Below, one piece after another: positions 17,945 to 26,553 of a stretch of 64,000 nucleotides of DNA (positions are counted from its first letter, which is position 1; each line of letters opens with the position of its first letter). Where the stretch lies: assembly GCA_035606355.1 (NCBI GenBank), contig DATNFO010000036.1, forward strand, positions 115,181-179,180, given 5' to 3'. Origin of the DNA: Sulfopaludibacter sp035606355. Its GTDB lineage: Bacteria; Acidobacteriota; Terriglobia; Bryobacterales; Bryobacteraceae. Under the pieces are notes generated by a model, which made no database searches, was not told the origin of the DNA, and worked only from the letters and a program-made list of their open reading frames with translations. The translations under genes were made by a program, and so were the position numbers.

Positions 17945-20900
17945 GTGCTGGCGCGGCTTACCCTTACACTCTGTTTCGCGACACTGGCCTGCGCGCAACC
18001 CTGGTCCACGCTGGACGCGCAGGCGGAGGCGTCTTATACCAACGGCGACCTCACGGGAGCTGTTCGAATCGCGAAACTGGCCGTCGCGGCCGCGTCCGGT
18101 CTGAAGGAATCCGCGCATAGCCTGGATCGCCTCGGCTTTTTCCAGTACACCGCCGGCGACCTGAAAACCGGCGAAGCCTCCTTGCGCCAGGCTCTGGACA
18201 TTCGCAAAACACAGATCGGCGCAGACACACTCGATTACGCGGAGAGCGCCAACGATCTCGCGCTGCTGTGCCGCGATACCGAGCGCTATCCGGAAGGCCG
18301 GAAACTCGCCGAAGAATCCGTCGCCATCCGGTCGAAGCTGCTGGGGCGCCGCGATCCCCTCGTGGCGGAGAGCCTGAATACGCTCGGAGGAGTTCTCGTC
18401 TTCCTTGGCGATTACGATCAGTCGATCGCCAGCATGGAAGAAGCCCTCGCCATCCACGAATCGCAATCGCCGCCCCGGCTCAACGAGGAATTCGGCACGC
18501 TCTGCATCAACCTCGCGGGCACGTATCAGCGCACCGGAAGATACGCCAAAGCCGAAGCGATGTTCGATAAAGGGCTGAAGGTTTTACGCGTCAGCCCGGG
18601 CGTGAATCATCCCGCGTATTCCGCCAGCCTGGTGGGCTACGCGTACCTGCAAGCCGATCTGGGACACTACGCGGCAGCCGAAAAACTCTATGACGAAGCG
18701 GGCAAGCTGCTTCGAGAGCAATTGGGTGAGCAGCATCCGGTTTACGCGGCCTACTTGAACAATCGCGCCGCTCTGTATGCGCAGATCGGCAACGTCGCGA
18801 TGGCCGAGGCGGACTATCGCAAGTCGCTCGAGCTCAAGCGCAAGCAGAATGGACCGTATGCCCTCACCACCGGGGCTACGCTTCGTAATCTCGCGCGCCT
18901 GGTCTACGCCCGAAATCATGAAGAGGGCGAGAAGTTATTCCAGGAGGACGTGGACCTGTATGCGCGCAATGCCAAGCCGCCGGCCTTCGACTATGCGAGC
19001 GCGCTCCTGGGACTGGCCGAGGCGCAGCGCAATCGAAGCGACCTTGCAGCCGCCCGCGCCACGCTCGAACAGGCATCGGGAATTGTCTCCAGGAATTTAG
19101 GGACAAAGCATCCGCTGTATGCCGCTGTGCTCCGCGACCTCGGTCTGGTTCATCAATCGGCGCGAGAATTTCCGCAAGCCGAAAAGAGCCTGAGCCAGGC
19201 GATCGCGATCGTCGAAGAAACGCACGGCGCGAGCCACCCCGATTTGGCGCAGTATCTCGACCGGCTCGCCGGCGTGTACGAGGATGCCGGGGAGTACGCG
19301 AAAGCCGAACCTCTCTACCGCCGCAGTCTGGACATTTCGGACCGCGCGCTGGCGGATATGCTGACCATCGGCTCGGAGCGCAGCAAGGGCTTCGTGCTTG
19401 CCAATTTCGACGACCCCGTTCCAAGATTAATCGCGTTTCAAAAAAAGGCCGGCTCCGCGGAAGCGCGCGAGCTTGCATTTGAAGCCGTAGCCCGCCGGAA
19501 AGGCCGCATTCTCGACGCCGTCCACGACTGGGGCAAATCGCTGCGCGACAGCGCCGACCCCAGTATCCGCCGCTCCTTCAATCAGCACGAAGCGATGCTC
19601 GCGTGCGAAGCGTCGCTCACTCTGGCGCTCGGTTACCGCGATTTGAAGCCGGCTGTGGTTGGCACCTGCGCCCTTTCCGGTACGGAACTCGAAGGCCGCT
19701 ATGAGCGCTTGCTGCATCAACTTCGCACGAGTTGGACGGACGCGCGCGGGAAGGAAGCCCTGCAGGCGATTGCCGTGCTGCGGCAGCATGTCGATCAACT
19801 TGAAAGTTCGTTGAGCCGGGATCTTCCTCAGTTCGCGGAAGTGTTGCGGCCGGCGCGAGTCGAAGACATGCGCTCGCGCCTTCATCCCGATGAACGGCTC
19901 ATCGAGTTCGTCCAGTATCAGAATCGTTACGGCGCGTTCGTGCTCGGCCGCACGGATTTGCAATGGACTGATTTAGGGCCCGCCGCGCCGATCGATCTCG
20001 CAGTGCAGGATCTGTTCGGCGCTGCCGGCGATTGGAGTGTCGCCCGCTCGCTCGGCGAGAAGCGCAGCGCGGATTCGGCAGCGCAGACCGCCTCCGGCGC
20101 CATGGAAACTCTTTCGGCCAAACTCGCCCCGGTACTTTTGCCGGTGTGGCGAAATGCCGGCATCCATCGCTTGCGCATCGCGCCTGATGGCATGCTCAAT
20201 CTCGTGCCGTTCAATGCGCTTTCCGTTGCGCCCGGCCGTTTTTTGATTGAACGCGTGACCACGAGCGAGATCTCGGCCGGCCGCGAGATCGCGCCCCCGC
20301 AGCCGGAGGGCAGTCCATCGGCGACTTCAGTCGTCATCGCCGTGAGTCCGGGAGTAAGCGCGAAAAGTAAGCCACGCACCGCCGGGGTGCTGCGGGCGGA
20401 TGGGCTAGAGCGACTCGAAGATGCCGAAGCCGAAGCGCGCGGCGTGCAAGCATGGTTTCCTAAAGCGCAGTTGCTGGGGGAAGGGGAGGCCACCGAGCAG
20501 CGCATCAAGCAACTTCATCGGCCGGCAGTGCTGCACATCGTAGGTCATGGGATTGTGCGAGGGAATGAGGATTGCCGCTCGGCTCCCGAAAGTCCGGCCT
20601 GCCGCCTCGCGTCGATCGATCCCGCCACGCGAGTCATGAGCCTTTCGGCCATCGTGCTGGAAGAGGCCTACGGGCGCGGAGGGGCATCATCGCAGGATGG
20701 CCTCCTCACCGCGTTGGAACTGCAATCGCTCGACCTTCAAGGCGCCGAGATGTTGGTGCTTTCGCAATGCCGCATGGCGGACGGAGTGCCCACGTCCGGC
20801 GAAGGCGTCTTTGGAATGCGTCGATCTGCCGCGATTGCCGGAGTCAAGACATTTGTGGCGCCGCTATGGAAAGTCCAGGACTCCGCGCAACAGCAATTGA

Positions 20901-21070
20901 TGGATCGGTTTTATCGCGAGCTGAACGCCGGCAAAGGCCGCGCCGAAGCGCTTCGCCAGGCCCAACTGCAACTGCTCCGCAATCCGCGGACCGCCGGCTT
21001 TCTGGAGTGGGCGCCCGTCATCCTCTCCGGAGATCCGGATCCGCTCCCGCGCTCCCTCTTCGCAAAGTAA
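17945..21070 (+). CDS. TPR-CHAT protein
   Basis: 1,041 aa from GTG 17945. A signal peptide ends at about 18 (ACAQ). About ten tetratricopeptide repeats fill roughly 20-470. A linker follows, then a C-terminal CHAT domain (about 690-1041). The caspase-type dyad is visible: His in LHIVGHG (about 864) and Cys in LVLSQCRMADG (about 940). CHAT domains are caspase-family peptidases; TPR-CHAT proteins include the peptidase of type III-E CRISPR systems, but no CRISPR parts are here. Only 3 bp separate it from the membrane gene, so sigma factor, membrane regulator and exported peptidase-like protein form one unit. It may instead be a scaffold if the dyad is inactive. Confidence 0.88.
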   Translation: MLARLTLTLCFATLACAQPWSTLDAQAEASYTNGDLTGAVRIAKLAVAAASGLKESAHSLDRLGFFQYTAGDLKTGEASLRQALDIRKTQIGADTLDYAESANDLALLCRDTERYPEGRKLAEESVAIRSKLLGRRDPLVAESLNTLGGVLVFLGDYDQSIASMEEALAIHESQSPPRLNEEFGTLCINLAGTYQRTGRYAKAEAMFDKGLKVLRVSPGVNHPAYSASLVGYAYLQADLGHYAAAEKLYDEAGKLLREQLGEQHPVYAAYLNNRAALYAQIGNVAMAEADYRKSLELKRKQNGPYALTTGATLRNLARLVYARNHEEGEKLFQEDVDLYARNAKPPAFDYASALLGLAEAQRNRSDLAAARATLEQASGIVSRNLGTKHPLYAAVLRDLGLVHQSAREFPQAEKSLSQAIAIVEETHGASHPDLAQYLDRLAGVYEDAGEYAKAEPLYRRSLDISDRALADMLTIGSERSKGFVLANFDDPVPRLIAFQKKAGSAEARELAFEAVARRKGRILDAVHDWGKSLRDSADPSIRRSFNQHEAMLACEASLTLALGYRDLKPAVVGTCALSGTELEGRYERLLHQLRTSWTDARGKEALQAIAVLRQHVDQLESSLSRDLPQFAEVLRPARVEDMRSRLHPDERLIEFVQYQNRYGAFVLGRTDLQWTDLGPAAPIDLAVQDLFGAAGDWSVARSLGEKRSADSAAQTASGAMETLSAKLAPVLLPVWRNAGIHRLRIAPDGMLNLVPFNALSVAPGRFLIERVTTSEISAGREIAPPQPEGSPSATSVVIAVSPGVSAKSKPRTAGVLRADGLERLEDAEAEARGVQAWFPKAQLLGEGEATEQRIKQLHRPAVLHIVGHGIVRGNEDCRSAPESPACRLASIDPATRVMSLSAIVLEEAYGRGGASSQDGLLTALELQSLDLQGAEMLVLSQCRMADGVPTSGEGVFGMRRSAAIAGVKTFVAPLWKVQDSAQQQLMDRFYRELNAGKGRAEALRQAQLQLLRNPRTAGFLEWAPVILSGDPDPLPRSLFAK

Positions 21071-21345
21071 AACAGAAGTGCTCTTACGCCGACTTCAAAA
21101 CGCACTCGAATCGCCGGCACCTTTTACCGCTCCCTTACGGGGTTGTGAAGAAATATTAAATTGCTTTTTTGCCGCATTCAAACTCACTCCGATCCCCGGC
21201 ACCTTTTACCGCTCCCTAACGGTCACGGCTCCGTTTGCAGTTGATGCTGCTAACGGAGCCGCGACCGTTAGGAAGCGGTAAAAGGTGCATCGAAAGGCGA
21301 AGGGAGCGCGACGAGAACAGCCGCGCTGCGCGCGGCCCGACAGGA
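21071..21345. repeat. dispersed palindromic repeat, second locus
   Basis: Intergenic. It has the same order of units as at 9183-11110: GCACCTTTTACCGCTCCCT followed by ACGGGGTTGTGAAGAAAT, then a full hairpin at 21199-21288. The arms there are about 37 bp and pair almost throughout (ACCTTTTACCGCT...ACGGTCACGGCTCCG with CGGAGCCGCGACCGT...AGCGGTAAAAGGT) around a loop of about 15 nt. This copy is uninterrupted and is the reference for the IS-split copy. Confidence 0.8.
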
Positions 21346-21379
21346 AGGATTCCTGTCGGCACGTCAAACCTTCCGCGTC

Positions 21380-22231
21380 CTATTCGAAGTTGAAGATGAT
21401 TTGAGCGACTACGGGAATCGGCTTGCCGTCCTTCATACCCGGCCGGAACCGCCACTTCTCTGCCGCTTGGAACGCAGCGATGTTCGCAGCCGTATTCAAC
21501 CCTTGCCAGATCTTCGCGCCGGCCGGATGGCCCGTACCATCGATCGTAATCAGAAGCACCACTCTGCCCTGAGCATTCACATGCGCGGGCTGCACCTTTT
21601 CCAGCAGCACCGGAAGCGTCACACCCGACGGAGCCATGTAAATGGTGTCGTCCGCAAGCGCCGGCACTGGCGCATCCGACGCGCCGCCCGGAGGCACAGG
21701 CGTGTACTTCGCGCGAGCCTCTAAGGACGCACGATCCACCTGGTTGTGTGGAGTCAGATAATACCAAGCCACGCGAATCCCAACCGCCACAAAGAGCACC
21801 GCGAGGATCGCCGCCACGAACGCCGGATAATTGCGAGGCTGCGGCCGCGGAGTCGGATCGAGGATGCTCTGCAAATCGGGGTCAATTCCGAAATCCCGGC
21901 CGCCGCGGTCCGCGAAACGCTCCGCCGCCGGCACATACTCAAAATTCGGAACATCGCCCTCCCGCAGCATCCGAAACGTAGGCTGCTGCAGACCGCGCAC
22001 CGGAGTCTCCTCCCGAGCCGCCACCGATTCGACGGTTACCGGCGTGTGAGCCTCGATGGCCGCCAGCACTTCCTCTCGCAACCGAAGAGCCGTCTGATTC
22101 CGGCTATCGAGCGCCAGAGCGCTGTCGATCGGCGCCAAAGCGGAGCGAAGCGTAGCAACGGCCGCATCGCCTTCCTGCGTAGCCGCTTTCCCTACCGCGT
22201 CGCGAACCTGCTGTTCCAAAAAGTAGTCCAT
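21380..22231 (-). CDS. energy-transducer TonB-like protein
   Basis: 283 aa. A soluble N-terminal region (about 1-135) comes before one membrane helix (about 137-157) and a C-terminal TonB domain (about 200-283), with VLLEKVQPAHVNAQGRVVL, the YP-like GHPAGAKIWQGL segment and AAEKWRFRPG. The long cytoplasmic N-terminus is unusual, since TonB normally begins with its membrane helix. It may pass a signal or link to another sensor. No ExbB/ExbD is adjacent. Confidence 0.75.
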   Translation of the reverse strand: MDYFLEQQVRDAVGKAATQEGDAAVATLRSALAPIDSALALDSRNQTALRLREEVLAAIEAHTPVTVESVAAREETPVRGLQQPTFRMLREGDVPNFEYVPAAERFADRGGRDFGIDPDLQSILDPTPRPQPRNYPAFVAAILAVLFVAVGIRVAWYYLTPHNQVDRASLEARAKYTPVPPGGASDAPVPALADDTIYMAPSGVTLPVLLEKVQPAHVNAQGRVVLLITIDGTGHPAGAKIWQGLNTAANIAAFQAAEKWRFRPGMKDGKPIPVVAQIIFNFE

Positions 22232-22297
22232 CGCCTATACCCAGGATATCGCGTCCCTGTTGAGACACATGGTGTTTGTTCCGGGAGGACTCGCCCA

Positions 22298-22813
22298 ATG
22301 GCAGAGCGATTGCTTGCATCGACAAATCAGATGAGATTGTCGACGGCCGTCTTTCTCACGGTGGTAGTGTTAATCGTTCTAGTCCTCATCACCACATCCG
22401 GATTCCTGCTCTCGCAAGGACTAAGCGCGCGCAACAAGCCAAGTAATTTCGAGTATGCGATTGCAAACCGGGCACTGGCGATATCGATTCCTTCGAACGC
22501 AAAGACCGCTCAGAATCCGCTACAACAAACATCGGATATACTGACCGGGGCGAAGAAGGAATTCGTGGATCACTGTGCCGTTTGCCATGCTGAGGACGGC
22601 AGTGGCAAGACGGAAACTGCTCGAGGGATGTCGCCCGAAGTGCCGGATCTTCACGCCGATCATATTCAGAAGCTGACCGACGGCGAACTGTTCTACATCA
22701 TCAAGAATGGCGTGCGCTTTACCGGTATGCCGGCCTGGGATTTCCCTGACGATCGCATCTGGAGCCTCGTCGCCCTGATTCGCGAGTTACCAAAGTCCTA
22801 TCCCACGAAATGA
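22298..22813 (+). CDS. membrane-anchored class I cytochrome c
   Basis: 171 aa from the ATG at 22298, chosen because GGGAGGAC lies 7 bases upstream; the longer open frame is antisense to the TonB-like gene. An N-terminal helix (about 15-37) anchors it. The haem motif is CAVCH (about 92-96) and the probable axial Met is in FTGMPAWDF. It is a small mono-haem electron carrier of the periplasm. The stop overlaps the next start by 4 bp. Confidence 0.87.
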   Translation: MAERLLASTNQMRLSTAVFLTVVVLIVLVLITTSGFLLSQGLSARNKPSNFEYAIANRALAISIPSNAKTAQNPLQQTSDILTGAKKEFVDHCAVCHAEDGSGKTETARGMSPEVPDLHADHIQKLTDGELFYIIKNGVRFTGMPAWDFPDDRIWSLVALIRELPKSYPTK

Positions 22814-23280
22814 AAACTCTTCCGATGACTCAATGGAATGGCGTCCACATGTACCTGTTCGTCGTAGCTGCCGGTTCCTTCAGCGCAGTGCAGGCTGGGG
22901 CTAACTCGGAGCTGCGAAAATCGCTCGATCAACCGCTGATCGCAGCGCTCTGTGTCTATGCAGCGGCTTTCATACCGTTGCTCATTGCCGTTCCATTCAC
23001 CCGCCTCAGCGGATTTACACCGGAGAAAGCTGCCCAGGCTCCGTGGTGGGCCTGGTTGGGCGGCCCGCTCAGTATTATGTCAACGATGGCCGCATTGCTC
23101 CTCGCGAAGAAAATGGGGTCGTTATCTTTTACGGCTACAGCGGTTACGTCCTCGCTGATCTGCGGAGTCCTGTTAGATCACTTCGGGTGGGTTGGCTTCG
23201 AGATGCATCGCATCAACCTTGGACGCTCGGTCGGATGTGCGCTATTGCTCGCCGGCGTGTTCCTGGTTTCAAAGTTCTAG
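22810..23280 (+). CDS. DMT-superfamily small membrane protein, YdcZ/DUF606 type
   Basis: 156 aa with about five hydrophobic helices. Motifs VVAAGSFSAVQAGANSELRK and GGPLSIMSTMAALLLAKKMG match the DUF606/YdcZ group of drug/metabolite transporter-like proteins. It is coupled to the upstream cytochrome gene by an ATGA overlap. The substrate is unknown and the pairing with a cytochrome is unexplained. Confidence 0.78.
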   Translation: MKTLPMTQWNGVHMYLFVVAAGSFSAVQAGANSELRKSLDQPLIAALCVYAAAFIPLLIAVPFTRLSGFTPEKAAQAPWWAWLGGPLSIMSTMAALLLAKKMGSLSFTATAVTSSLICGVLLDHFGWVGFEMHRINLGRSVGCALLLAGVFLVSKF

Positions 23281-23326
23281 CAGCCGTGTGGTTATTGCGC
23301 AGTTACGGTTGGCTCAAAATAAGAAA

Positions 23327-23719
23327 GTGCCGAGACTCCTCCTTACGCTCATCCCCGTCGTATTGGCTGCGAATCTGCCTGCCCGAGCGCAGCACATGAA
23401 TGAAAAGGACTCACCATGCGCCGCCGTCACCGTTACTGTCGATCTGGCAGAGTGCCTTGCGAAGGCGAGAGATGCGGCGGACGCGCAGTTGAACAGCATT
23501 TACAAACAGATTCGGGAAAAGCTCGACGCGGCGGATGGCCGGCGGCTTGTGGCCGCGCAGCGTCTCTGGATTCAGTATCGAGACGCGAATTGTACCGCCG
23601 AACGCGACCTGTACGACGGCGGCACGGCAGCGCGCCCCGCCTACCTGGCCTGCTTGGAAGCGATGACGCGAGCGCGAACGAAGGAGTTGAGAATTGCGTA
23701 CGCCGTCAGGTTGAAGTAG
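23327..23719 (+). CDS. secreted LprI-like (DUF1311) protein
   Basis: 130 aa from GTG 23327, chosen because it opens directly into a signal peptide (VPRLLLTLIPVVLAANLPARAQ). The mature part has the DUF1311/LprI pattern: an N-terminal Cys, LNSIYKQIREKL, LVAAQRLWIQYRDANC and a second Cys-containing helix (CLEAMTRARTKEL). Known LprI proteins inhibit host lysozyme. This role is only by family. Confidence 0.78.
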   Translation: MPRLLLTLIPVVLAANLPARAQHMNEKDSPCAAVTVTVDLAECLAKARDAADAQLNSIYKQIREKLDAADGRRLVAAQRLWIQYRDANCTAERDLYDGGTAARPAYLACLEAMTRARTKELRIAYAVRLK

Positions 23720-23783
23720 CCGGCTGCGGCGATAGGCCGTCCCGGGGGATAATAAAAACTGCGCCACTCCGAAGAGGCCAAAA

Positions 23784-24824
23784 ATGCTTGTCATTCGGAC
23801 TTTGATTGCCCTCTCGTTACTGGCAGGCACTGCTTCCGCGCAATCGACAGCTTGGGTGCTGACGCCGTCAAGCGTCCTCGCTCTCGATCTATCCCGAGGC
23901 GATGTCGTAGCCCAATTTGCGGCGGGTAACTATCCGGATTTCGCCATCTCGCAGAACGGCAAAAGGCTCTTCATCGCCGATAGAACGATAACGTCCGTCG
24001 ATGCGGAGTCGGGGAAGATTTTATCCAGCGCTCCGAATCCCGATGCGCCAATTTACAAGCTGCCGTTATCAGTCTCCCAAATGACCGCTTCGGCCGATGG
24101 CAGCCGCCTTTACCTGATCAAGCGGGAGACTCGAGGCGGCAAAGACAGCACGTGGCTTATGTCATTCAACGTCGAAAAAGGCAGCTTCGACTCAGCAAGG
24201 GTCAGTCTCGGAGATCGTTGCGCCGGCGCTGCCCTCAAGCTGCGTAGTCCTTCCCAGTTGGATGTGGTGTGCGGCGGCAGGAACACGATCTACGTTGCTT
24301 CCATCGGCGATAGCGGCACACTGGAATCGGCAACTCACTTCGCGCTTCCCCCTCCTCCCGCGCTTCTCCTGAATGGACAGGCCCACGCCGCTGGTGACAT
24401 CCGCAGCGTTATCTGGGGGCCGGGTACGGATGTGTACCTCGTCCGCCTCGACGGCCGGGTGATCCATGCAGACACCCGCACCGGGTCTGTGGTCAATGAG
24501 GGTACGCAGCCGCTCGCCTTCCTGTGGACGTCGTACGGAAGCGGCGCAATTTCTGAAGATCGGCGAAGCCTCTTTTTCGGCTGTAGTCCGCTGAACGATT
24601 ACAGCGGCCTCGGCCAATACATCTGCGAGGTGGACGCCAACAGCCTCAGCCCGATTCGGCAAATCAAGGTCTCGCATCCGTTCAGCAGTATCGCCTCCCT
24701 GCCGGACAGCGGCGGCCTCGTGATGACTGCCGCGGGCGCGCTAATTATCGCAGACGAGCACACTCTCCAGGAGAAGCGCTCCCTCCCACTTCCCGCATCT
24801 CCGTCGATGGTCCGTTTCCCCTAG
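23784..24824 (+). CDS. secreted beta-propeller (YVTN/WD40-like) protein
   Basis: 346 aa with a signal peptide (about 1-20, ending TASA). Repeats with an AISQNGKRLFIAD and TASADGSRLYLIK rhythm fit YVTN-type beta-propeller blades. There are no catalytic residues or anchors. It is a probable periplasmic or extracellular binding protein, with the partner unknown. A 75-bp gap precedes the next gene pair. Confidence 0.6.
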   Translation: MLVIRTLIALSLLAGTASAQSTAWVLTPSSVLALDLSRGDVVAQFAAGNYPDFAISQNGKRLFIADRTITSVDAESGKILSSAPNPDAPIYKLPLSVSQMTASADGSRLYLIKRETRGGKDSTWLMSFNVEKGSFDSARVSLGDRCAGAALKLRSPSQLDVVCGGRNTIYVASIGDSGTLESATHFALPPPPALLLNGQAHAAGDIRSVIWGPGTDVYLVRLDGRVIHADTRTGSVVNEGTQPLAFLWTSYGSGAISEDRRSLFFGCSPLNDYSGLGQYICEVDANSLSPIRQIKVSHPFSSIASLPDSGGLVMTAAGALIIADEHTLQEKRSLPLPASPSMVRFP

Positions 24825-24918
24825 CTGGATATAGTAATCCCGGCCGGTCGAACCACGCTTCGCCCGCGCGTTTCGCTTATAGTTTGTAGAGGTACCCGTC
24901 ACACCTCTAGGAGGCTTT

Positions 24919-26553
24919 GTGAGGACTGCGCTTTTATTGTTCTTCGTTGCCGCACCGCTCCCTGCGCAAACGGCCGCGGTGGAAGGCGTCGTCGTCAACC
25001 AGGCGACCGGTCAGCCGCTCAGCGACGTACATGTCCGCGTGCTGACCGGCGACGTGGCCAGCCTCATCGTCGAGCGCGTCTACGGAGCCGTCACGGACCG
25101 TGCCGGCCATTTCTCCATCTCGCCGATGAAGCCAGGGCTCTACCTGATCGTGCCGGAGCGCCCCGGCTTCACCTTCGTTCGGCCGCCGAGCCCGATCCCG
25201 GCCCAGGTGTTGGCCCTCAAACCCGGCCAGCACATCACGGACGAAAAGGTGGAAATGGCGCCCTGCGGTTTCCTCTCCGGCCGCGTCACCGACGACTTCG
25301 GCGATCCCGTTCCCGGAGCCGCTCTTCAGCTTCGAGCCGCGCCGCCCGATACCGATTTCGTCAATCCGTTCGCCGTCCCCCTCCCCCACTTCACCGACGA
25401 TCGCGGCGAATTCCACATCGTCATCGCTCCCGGCTCTTACTATCTCCAAGCGATGCCGCGTAACGTCGCACCGGCGGCCGCGCCCTACGTGCCGACCTAC
25501 TTCCCCAGCGCCTTTAGTACCGCCGAAGCGTCTGCCATCCGGGTCAAGCCCGGCCAGGATGTAACCTCGCTTGAGATCCGCTTGACGCACGCAAGACCCT
25601 CGGGTGCCGGCGCGATGCAGCCCGGAACCATTAGCGGCATCGTCACCGGGGTGCCCAATGGAGTGCGCCCCTCTGTCACGGCGCGCTCTGCACAGAACAC
25701 CGCAACCATGCCGCTCGTGCGAGGCGCCGGTGTCGATCCGGAGGGCAAGTTCCTGCTCCGCGGCCTGGCCCCGGGTAGTTACAGAGTGTTCGCCCAAGCC
25801 GCGGCAGGCAACGTCCGGCTGCAGAGTCAGGAAGTTCAAGTCCAAGTCGCCGGCGGCGATTCCACCAGTCTGCAACTGAACCTCGCACCGGGCGAGGATC
25901 TTGGAGGCTCTTTGACCTTCGCCGGCGCGGGCGCGGCTGTTCCGCCCGGACGCAAGCTCGCCGTCAAACTCGAAGCCGTCGAGCCCGGCGGCCCCGGTCT
26001 CGCCGAAACTGCTCCCGCGGAAGTCGGAAAGGACGGCGCATTTCGCATCCCCGGCGTCTTCCCGGCATACTATCGCCTGCACGTCGAGCCGCTGCCGGAG
26101 GGCGCCTTCATCCGTTCCGTGACGCTGGACGGAGCCGCCGTTGACGATGCGGCGTTCGACTTATCGCACGGCGGTCCCGGCGCCCGCCTCAAGATCGTCC
26201 TCAGCAGTAATGCCGCTCAACTTTCCGGCAAGGTGCTGGATCGCAACGGCGCGCCGCTGACCAGCCCGCTCGCCGCCGTGCTGGTCTGGAGAGACGCCGC
26301 GCAGGTCCGGCCCGATCACAACCCCGTAGCCGACGGCCAGTATGCCCTGAAGGGCCTAAGGCCCGGAAAGTATCGCGTGATTGCAGTGGATGCTTTCGAT
26401 TTCACCAATCTCGCCGGGGCGAGTGATCCCGACGAGTTCGCCAAAGCCCTGCGGACCGCCGCCGAAGAAATCGAGATCCCCGAAGGCGCCCGAATCGTTA
26501 AGGATTTGAAAGTAGCCGGCAAGGAGGATATTCATGTCCAGCCGAAGCTGTAA
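24919..26553 (+). CDS. secreted carboxypeptidase-regulatory-like domain protein (paralogue 1)
   Basis: 544 aa from GTG 24919, with a strong AGGAGG 6 bases upstream. A signal peptide is followed by repeated Ig-like carboxypeptidase-regulatory domains (VEGVVVNQATGQPLSDVHV..; LSGRVTDDFGDPVPGA; LSGKVLDRNGAPL). These beta-sandwich modules occur on surface and TonB-receptor proteins in Acidobacteria. There is no catalytic domain. It overlaps the following paralogue by 20 bp. Confidence 0.78.
   Translation: MRTALLLFFVAAPLPAQTAAVEGVVVNQATGQPLSDVHVRVLTGDVASLIVERVYGAVTDRAGHFSISPMKPGLYLIVPERPGFTFVRPPSPIPAQVLALKPGQHITDEKVEMAPCGFLSGRVTDDFGDPVPGAALQLRAAPPDTDFVNPFAVPLPHFTDDRGEFHIVIAPGSYYLQAMPRNVAPAAAPYVPTYFPSAFSTAEASAIRVKPGQDVTSLEIRLTHARPSGAGAMQPGTISGIVTGVPNGVRPSVTARSAQNTATMPLVRGAGVDPEGKFLLRGLAPGSYRVFAQAAAGNVRLQSQEVQVQVAGGDSTSLQLNLAPGEDLGGSLTFAGAGAAVPPGRKLAVKLEAVEPGGPGLAETAPAEVGKDGAFRIPGVFPAYYRLHVEPLPEGAFIRSVTLDGAAVDDAAFDLSHGGPGARLKIVLSSNAAQLSGKVLDRNGAPLTSPLAAVLVWRDAAQVRPDHNPVADGQYALKGLRPGKYRVIAVDAFDFTNLAGASDPDEFAKALRTAAEEIEIPEGARIVKDLKVAGKEDIHVQPKL

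Noticed and set aside
17945..21070. Link of the TPR-CHAT protein to a type III-E CRISPR system
   Set aside because: No repeats, no Cas7-11-like gene and no spacers anywhere in the window, and the protein has a signal peptide.
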